A DNA stretch of 33,408 nucleotides, taken from assembly GCA_030612265.1 (NCBI GenBank), contig JAUWOE010000012.1:1-33408 (forward strand), in the 5' to 3' direction. Made by a program: the position numbers and the translations under genes. Below, one piece after another: positions 29,500 to 33,408 of this stretch. Position 1 is the first letter of the stretch. Every line of letters begins with the position of its first letter. The stretch comes from Promethearchaeum sp. GTDB taxonomy: Archaea; Asgardarchaeota; Lokiarchaeia; Sigyniarchaeales; Promethearchaeaceae. A model generated the notes under the pieces. That model was not told the origin of the DNA. It did not search any database and saw nothing but the letters and a program-made list of their open reading frames with translations.

Positions 29500-32388
29500 A
29501 TGTCTTTAAAAGAACAGACTAAAGAAATATACAAACAATATGGCCTCAGCGATTTTGAGTTTGAAGTTTATCTCGTTTTCCTAAGTCAACCACAAATAAC
29601 TGTATCAGAGGTAGCGGGCATCTTAGAGAAAGAAGATCTTCAAGAAATTAAACTAATCACTGAAAAATTATGTGAAATAAACTTCATTAAGAAAATCGAG
29701 GGAATAATCGATCGTTATATTCCGTTAGAACCATTTTTCGAGTTATTTGTAAGTGAATCGGCTAAATTTAGGGAGGAGATATCTCATATAAAAGATTCGG
29801 TACTTTCTGATCAATCAGTACGATTTTCAAATTTAGATTCAATCCAAAATTTATCTTTAGAAACAATTGATACATCAATAAAGACTGCTGTCGAAGAAAT
29901 ATTTAAAAAAAGCGATCAGCATGATGTAGATAAGAAATCCAAAATCGAAGAAGTACAAAAAAGATTTGATGACACCTGTAAACCCTTAGAAGATGAAATC
30001 CAAAGAGCAACTTTTGAATCTCGCGATAGATTTATTGAGACTAGAACCGAATTTACGGAAAATGTCAAAAGTACTACGGAAGGATCTCGTGACAGACTTG
30101 AAAATAGCTTAAAATCCTTAGAAAGTGAATTACATGAACACTTAGATGACGAAAACCAGAATTTCAAGAATCAAATAAATCTGAAGCATGATGAAGCGGT
30201 TATTTTCCTAGATAATAATACTTCAAAATTCTCAACTGATAACTTAGAACTAAATAATGCACTGGCACTATTTTCTGATAATCATATAAGCCAAACGAAA
30301 AAACTTGAAGATAATCTCCATGTTGTGTTAGACGGACTAAATACAAAATTAAAAAATAATTCAGAAGGCTTTAAAACAAAATTTGATGATGGTGTTCAAA
30401 ATCAAAAAACCACTCTAAACCAAATAGTTGATGATCTTCTAATCGATTACAAAGATCGTGTTCATAAATTGGAAATTGAATGTAAACAAGATTTGGATGA
30501 ACATGTTGAACATCATAAAGAACATGCCGATAATTTAAAACCCCAGTTGGAGGAACTTCTTGAAAAATATATCCTACGGTTCAAAAAGATTATTGATGAT
30601 TTAAAAACTCAAATTTCTGGAATGCTTGCTGAACATATTGATCATTTTGAAAATTCAAATAATGTGCTAAGAGATAATTTGAATGAATCAATAAACACTC
30701 AACACAGTGATTTAGCGGGCCAGGTATTATCATTTAAAAGCAATACTGTGGTTTTAATAGAAAATCTTCAAGAAATTAGTGCAAGTTTTGGCGAATTAAC
30801 TGAACATCTAGCGAAAAGAGGCAGCGCGTGGAAAGCACTTTTCTTAGGAAAGCATAAATTATATAAAGAAAGGTACGAAGAAGTCAAAGAGCGAATCGCC
30901 GATATTTCTAGTCATATGAGAAGTGATTTCGAAGATAGCACAGCCAATTATATTAAAGTAACTGGTGACACAACAAGTACATTAACGACGCAAATCAATG
31001 AGATAACTTCTGTAGAAAAAGATGGATTTAGCACTAATACCGAATCCTTGGATAACAAGCAAAAAGACACGTTAGATGCAGAATTTGAAGGTCTTGCAGG
31101 AGAATTATCTTCAGCAATTGATAAGACTTTGAAACATAATGTCGAACATTGCCAAAAAACTACAATTAAATTGAAAGATTCCTTAGAGAACAGCATGCAT
31201 ACTCACCGCGATGATTACGATCTGAATTTTAACAAGCATAGACAAACCGGTCTAAAATATAATGACGATTCTAATGCTAGTGTTCAGGAAAAGGTAAATG
31301 AATGGTATGAAAACATGGATAGGGATCAAGAAAGGGCGAAAACCGACATTTCTGTCGAAACAAATAATCAGATTCGAGATATAACAGGACATTTGAAGGA
31401 AAATACTGATAAAAACGATTCCCACTCATATGATTTTGAAAAGGAAGTGAAAGATGTTAAAACAGATTACAGAGCAACCATTGACGACCTCATTCGCAGA
31501 GTAGATGAAGATTTCCGCGAATGTAAAACAAAAATTACTGGTAAAATTAACCCACAAATCGAACTTTTTAAAAATGAAGTAGCTACGATCAATGAAACTC
31601 AACAAAATCAAGTTAATGGTCATATTGAAAGATTTAAAGAAATAGTTGAAAAACTTGATGAGAAGCAACACCATGATTTGGATGAGCAAATGAAATTATT
31701 CGCTGAAGATTCTACTAAACTTGAACAAAATCTTCACGTTATGTTAGAAGAGCATAAAATTCAATACCAAGAAATTTCTAATAACCTCCAACAAGAATTA
31801 GTGAAAACTACAACAGACAATATTCAAAATACAAAAGATGCGATAGCAGATTTTACATTAACTTTCATGAACGTAATTGACGAAGGTATTGATATCGCTG
31901 AGGAAAATGAAAACAAACTTAGTGAAATCAATCAAAGCGCAACAAACATTCAACATCTAGGTGAAATGGGAACTTGGCATGTAGTTGGAACAAAAGCGCT
32001 TTTAGAATCCATAATAGATGCCATGAGGAGGGTTAAATCGACTATAACAATAATAACACCAACTGTAGAACCGAAAATCTTAGAAGCCTTGTCGGAAGTG
32101 GCATACCTTAAAAAATCGGTGAGGTTCCTTTATACCACCACGTGGGATTTGGCTACCTTTGGCCCGATCATCCAAAAAATGAAAGTATTAGGTAACATTC
32201 AGTTTAGGAATTTGAAGAACGCCAATGATTTCTACGCAGTGTCGCGAGATGGAGAAGAAATTGTACTCTGTCCACGAGCGAAAAAGGAAGAGGATCTAAT
32301 TGCTATAGTTTCCATTCAAGAAGGATATGCTCAGATCTTCAGCAGTTTTATTTATCCAATTTTCCAAGCAAATTCGCGTCCAATTTAA
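29500..32388 (+). CDS. HTH - long coiled coil - PLD-like protein (TrmB-related architecture)
   Basis: 962 residues. Residues 1-90 form a TrmB-type winged helix (YGLSDFEFEVYLVFLSQPQI, VSEVAGIL, EKLCEINFIKKIEGIIDRYI). Residues about 100-810 are almost continuous charged amphipathic helix, with repeated phrases such as DEHVEHHKEH, HIDHFENSNNVL, QVNGHIERFKEIVEKLDEKQ and LDEQMKLFAEDSTKLEQNLH, plus a break at 430-450 (LAKRGSAWKALFLGKHKLYK). Residues 817-962 (GTWHVVGTKALLESIIDAMR, STITIITPTVEPKILEALSE, FLYTTTW) match the PLD-like effector domain at the C terminus of TrmB-like proteins; no HKD catalytic motif is present. Usual TrmB proteins are 250-350 residues. No membrane segment. Possibly a DNA-binding structural or chromosome-organising protein; the function is unknown. 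Confidence 0.8.
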   Translation: MSLKEQTKEIYKQYGLSDFEFEVYLVFLSQPQITVSEVAGILEKEDLQEIKLITEKLCEINFIKKIEGIIDRYIPLEPFFELFVSESAKFREEISHIKDSVLSDQSVRFSNLDSIQNLSLETIDTSIKTAVEEIFKKSDQHDVDKKSKIEEVQKRFDDTCKPLEDEIQRATFESRDRFIETRTEFTENVKSTTEGSRDRLENSLKSLESELHEHLDDENQNFKNQINLKHDEAVIFLDNNTSKFSTDNLELNNALALFSDNHISQTKKLEDNLHVVLDGLNTKLKNNSEGFKTKFDDGVQNQKTTLNQIVDDLLIDYKDRVHKLEIECKQDLDEHVEHHKEHADNLKPQLEELLEKYILRFKKIIDDLKTQISGMLAEHIDHFENSNNVLRDNLNESINTQHSDLAGQVLSFKSNTVVLIENLQEISASFGELTEHLAKRGSAWKALFLGKHKLYKERYEEVKERIADISSHMRSDFEDSTANYIKVTGDTTSTLTTQINEITSVEKDGFSTNTESLDNKQKDTLDAEFEGLAGELSSAIDKTLKHNVEHCQKTTIKLKDSLENSMHTHRDDYDLNFNKHRQTGLKYNDDSNASVQEKVNEWYENMDRDQERAKTDISVETNNQIRDITGHLKENTDKNDSHSYDFEKEVKDVKTDYRATIDDLIRRVDEDFRECKTKITGKINPQIELFKNEVATINETQQNQVNGHIERFKEIVEKLDEKQHHDLDEQMKLFAEDSTKLEQNLHVMLEEHKIQYQEISNNLQQELVKTTTDNIQNTKDAIADFTLTFMNVIDEGIDIAEENENKLSEINQSATNIQHLGEMGTWHVVGTKALLESIIDAMRRVKSTITIITPTVEPKILEALSEVAYLKKSVRFLYTTTWDLATFGPIIQKMKVLGNIQFRNLKNANDFYAVSRDGEEIVLCPRAKKEEDLIAIVSIQEGYAQIFSSFIYPIFQANSRPI

Positions 32389-32427
32389 AAATCGCAATTT
32401 AAATATCAATTTTCCCCCCCAAAAACA

Positions 32428-32446
32428 CGGAAAATTTTTTTTATTC
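32428..32446 (+). terminator. T-tract terminator after the coiled-coil gene
   Basis: cggaaaattttttttattc, with a preceding C-rich run, about 45 bases after the stop. Confidence 0.4.
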
Positions 32447-32514
32447 TATTTTTACATTAACTTAACACAAAAGTCTTTTAATTGATTTTATCTATCTATC
32501 ATTGCAATAAAAAC

Positions 32515-33408
32515 ATGTTCGAAAAAAAACTTAGACCTAACTATTCTACTTCTACTTATGGTAGAAATTTCTCGCAATTTTCAACCATCGCTTTAATAGT
32601 AATAGGTCTATTTTGCACAAGCTATTTCTGGAATAGAGATTTAGAATTTGTACGAAATGCAACCACCCATTTTGTTGATCCTAATTTTGCAAATTTTATG
32701 AATGAATCTTATTTTAATTTTAATGGAGATGGCTTTGGAGGACAAGATCTTTCATATCTTCTCTTTTTTTTTGCTTTAATTGTTTATTTAATAAGCACTA
32801 TGCCCCGTAATGAAGAAAAATTCATTTTAACCCGTATAAGATCGGGTTTTATTTTAGTTAGTTCTGTTGTGTGTTTTGTTTTCAATCGGGTAATTGCTAC
32901 TTTTTTTGCTCGAGTTAAACCTGAAGATGTCTTTAGAAGCAGCTATCTATATACCTCAATGTTAAAATTCGGGAAATATTCTATCCCAGATGCAATTTTA
33001 AAAGGTTGCTTCACATCGGGAAATGCGACTTTGGCCGCTCTAATGATTACTCTCGCGTTTATCTCACTTACATCATCGAATAAATGGAAGATTGTTATAA
33101 ATTTTATTATCTTCTCATCTTGGGGAATTATAATGAGTATAACAAGAGTAATTACAGGAGAAAATTATCCAACTGATGTTGTTTGGGGATATATTACAAC
33201 CCTACTCTTAATTATTTGGATATATTTCAGAGTTTTACGAGTTCCAGAACAAGAATCAGGTAAATTTGAAATTTATGCAAATCACGGAGAAATACGATGG
33301 GCGATTTCTTTTATTTTTTACAGCTTATTTGTTGGAACAGTTTTAATTGGAATTAAGATTGCAGTTCTAAATTTTGAATGGTTTCACCCTATAATAATTA
33401 TATTAGGG
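32515..33408 (+). CDS. PAP2-fold membrane protein lacking catalytic histidines (3' truncated by window)
   Basis: 298 codons visible, open at the window edge. ATG at 32515. Several hydrophobic helices: about 22-38, 80-95, 110-128, 172-186, 192-207, 222-240 and 262-282. The PAP2 (phosphatidic acid phosphatase) core is recognisable: FTSGNATLAALM corresponds to motif C2 (PSGH), and TRVITGENYPTDVVWGY to motif C3 (SRxxxxxHxxxD). R211 and D221 are kept, but the C2 histidine is N170 and the C3 nucleophile histidine is N217. With both histidines gone, classical phosphatase activity is not expected. The fold assignment rests on the exact R-x5-N-x3-D spacing and the SGN motif. Confidence 0.75.
   Translation, partial: MFEKKLRPNYSTSTYGRNFSQFSTIALIVIGLFCTSYFWNRDLEFVRNATTHFVDPNFANFMNESYFNFNGDGFGGQDLSYLLFFFALIVYLISTMPRNEEKFILTRIRSGFILVSSVVCFVFNRVIATFFARVKPEDVFRSSYLYTSMLKFGKYSIPDAILKGCFTSGNATLAALMITLAFISLTSSNKWKIVINFIIFSSWGIIMSITRVITGENYPTDVVWGYITTLLLIIWIYFRVLRVPEQESGKFEIYANHGEIRWAISFIFYSLFVGTVLIGIKIAVLNFEWFHPIIIILG

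Noticed and set aside
1-33408. CRISPR array or intact insertion sequence
   Set aside because: No spaced direct repeats other than the coding repeats in the propeller gene, no transposase, and no terminal inverted repeats were found.

Overview
The window is AT-rich, densely coded archaeal chromosome. It carries archaeal/eukaryotic-type ribosomal proteins (eS24, eS31/S27ae, eS28, eS6, eL24, L7Ae), RNA polymerase subunit N, a fused Kae1-Bud32, aIF5B, and a tRNA-His whose intron sits in a perfect bulge-helix-bulge. The long coiled-coil TrmB-like regulator, the two surface proteins with an SGF(N)P-TM-KKR tail, and an NAD+-type DNA ligase suggest an Asgard (Promethearchaeota, Loki-like) lineage. 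That assignment is inference: no marker here proves it and no search was run.

Layout. 1-602: end of an XPF/Hef nuclease. 768-3460: secreted Ig-like surface protein, split by one frameshift. 3589-5948: NAD+ DNA ligase, a small conserved protein and a short gene interrupted by TGA. 6131-8546: eS24, eS31 and Kae1-Bud32 (translation and t6A modification), preceded by a structured leader. 8746-10787: histidine phosphatase and a TGS-domain GTPase. 10850-12554 (minus): HAD phosphatase then HEAT-repeat protein. 12866-14657: cold-shock protein, a disordered unknown protein and a four-helix membrane protein. 14662-17259 (minus): hisS then a QueG-like Fe-S protein. 17446-19941: 13-repeat LVIVD propeller surface protein. 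20217-21760: VapBC pair and an SPL-type radical SAM protein. 21817-21914 (minus): tRNA-His. 22130-22858: membrane protein. 23406-29248: a rearranged translation cluster with rpoN (minus), L7Ae-eS28 (plus), eL24, eS6 and aIF5B (minus), with membrane proteins inserted. 29500-32388: HTH-coiled-coil-PLD-like protein. 32515-end: PAP2-fold membrane protein lacking both catalytic histidines.

How it fits together. The core is translation and its supply: ribosomal proteins, HisRS with its tRNA, t6A synthesis (Kae1-Bud32) and subunit joining (aIF5B). Cell-surface and DNA-repair genes are interleaved. Transcripts generally end in oligo-T tracts; several starts are leaderless or use ATGA overlaps.

Most worth checking: the tRNA-His with no encoded G-1 and with A73, a state typical of eukaryotic cytoplasm and some alphaproteobacteria; the PIP-box-like N terminus on a bacterial-type ligase; the 962-residue coiled-coil regulator; the His-to-Asn PAP2 protein; and the LVIVD propeller. 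At least three genes carry apparent single-base indels, so assembly quality should be checked before any frameshift is treated as biology.
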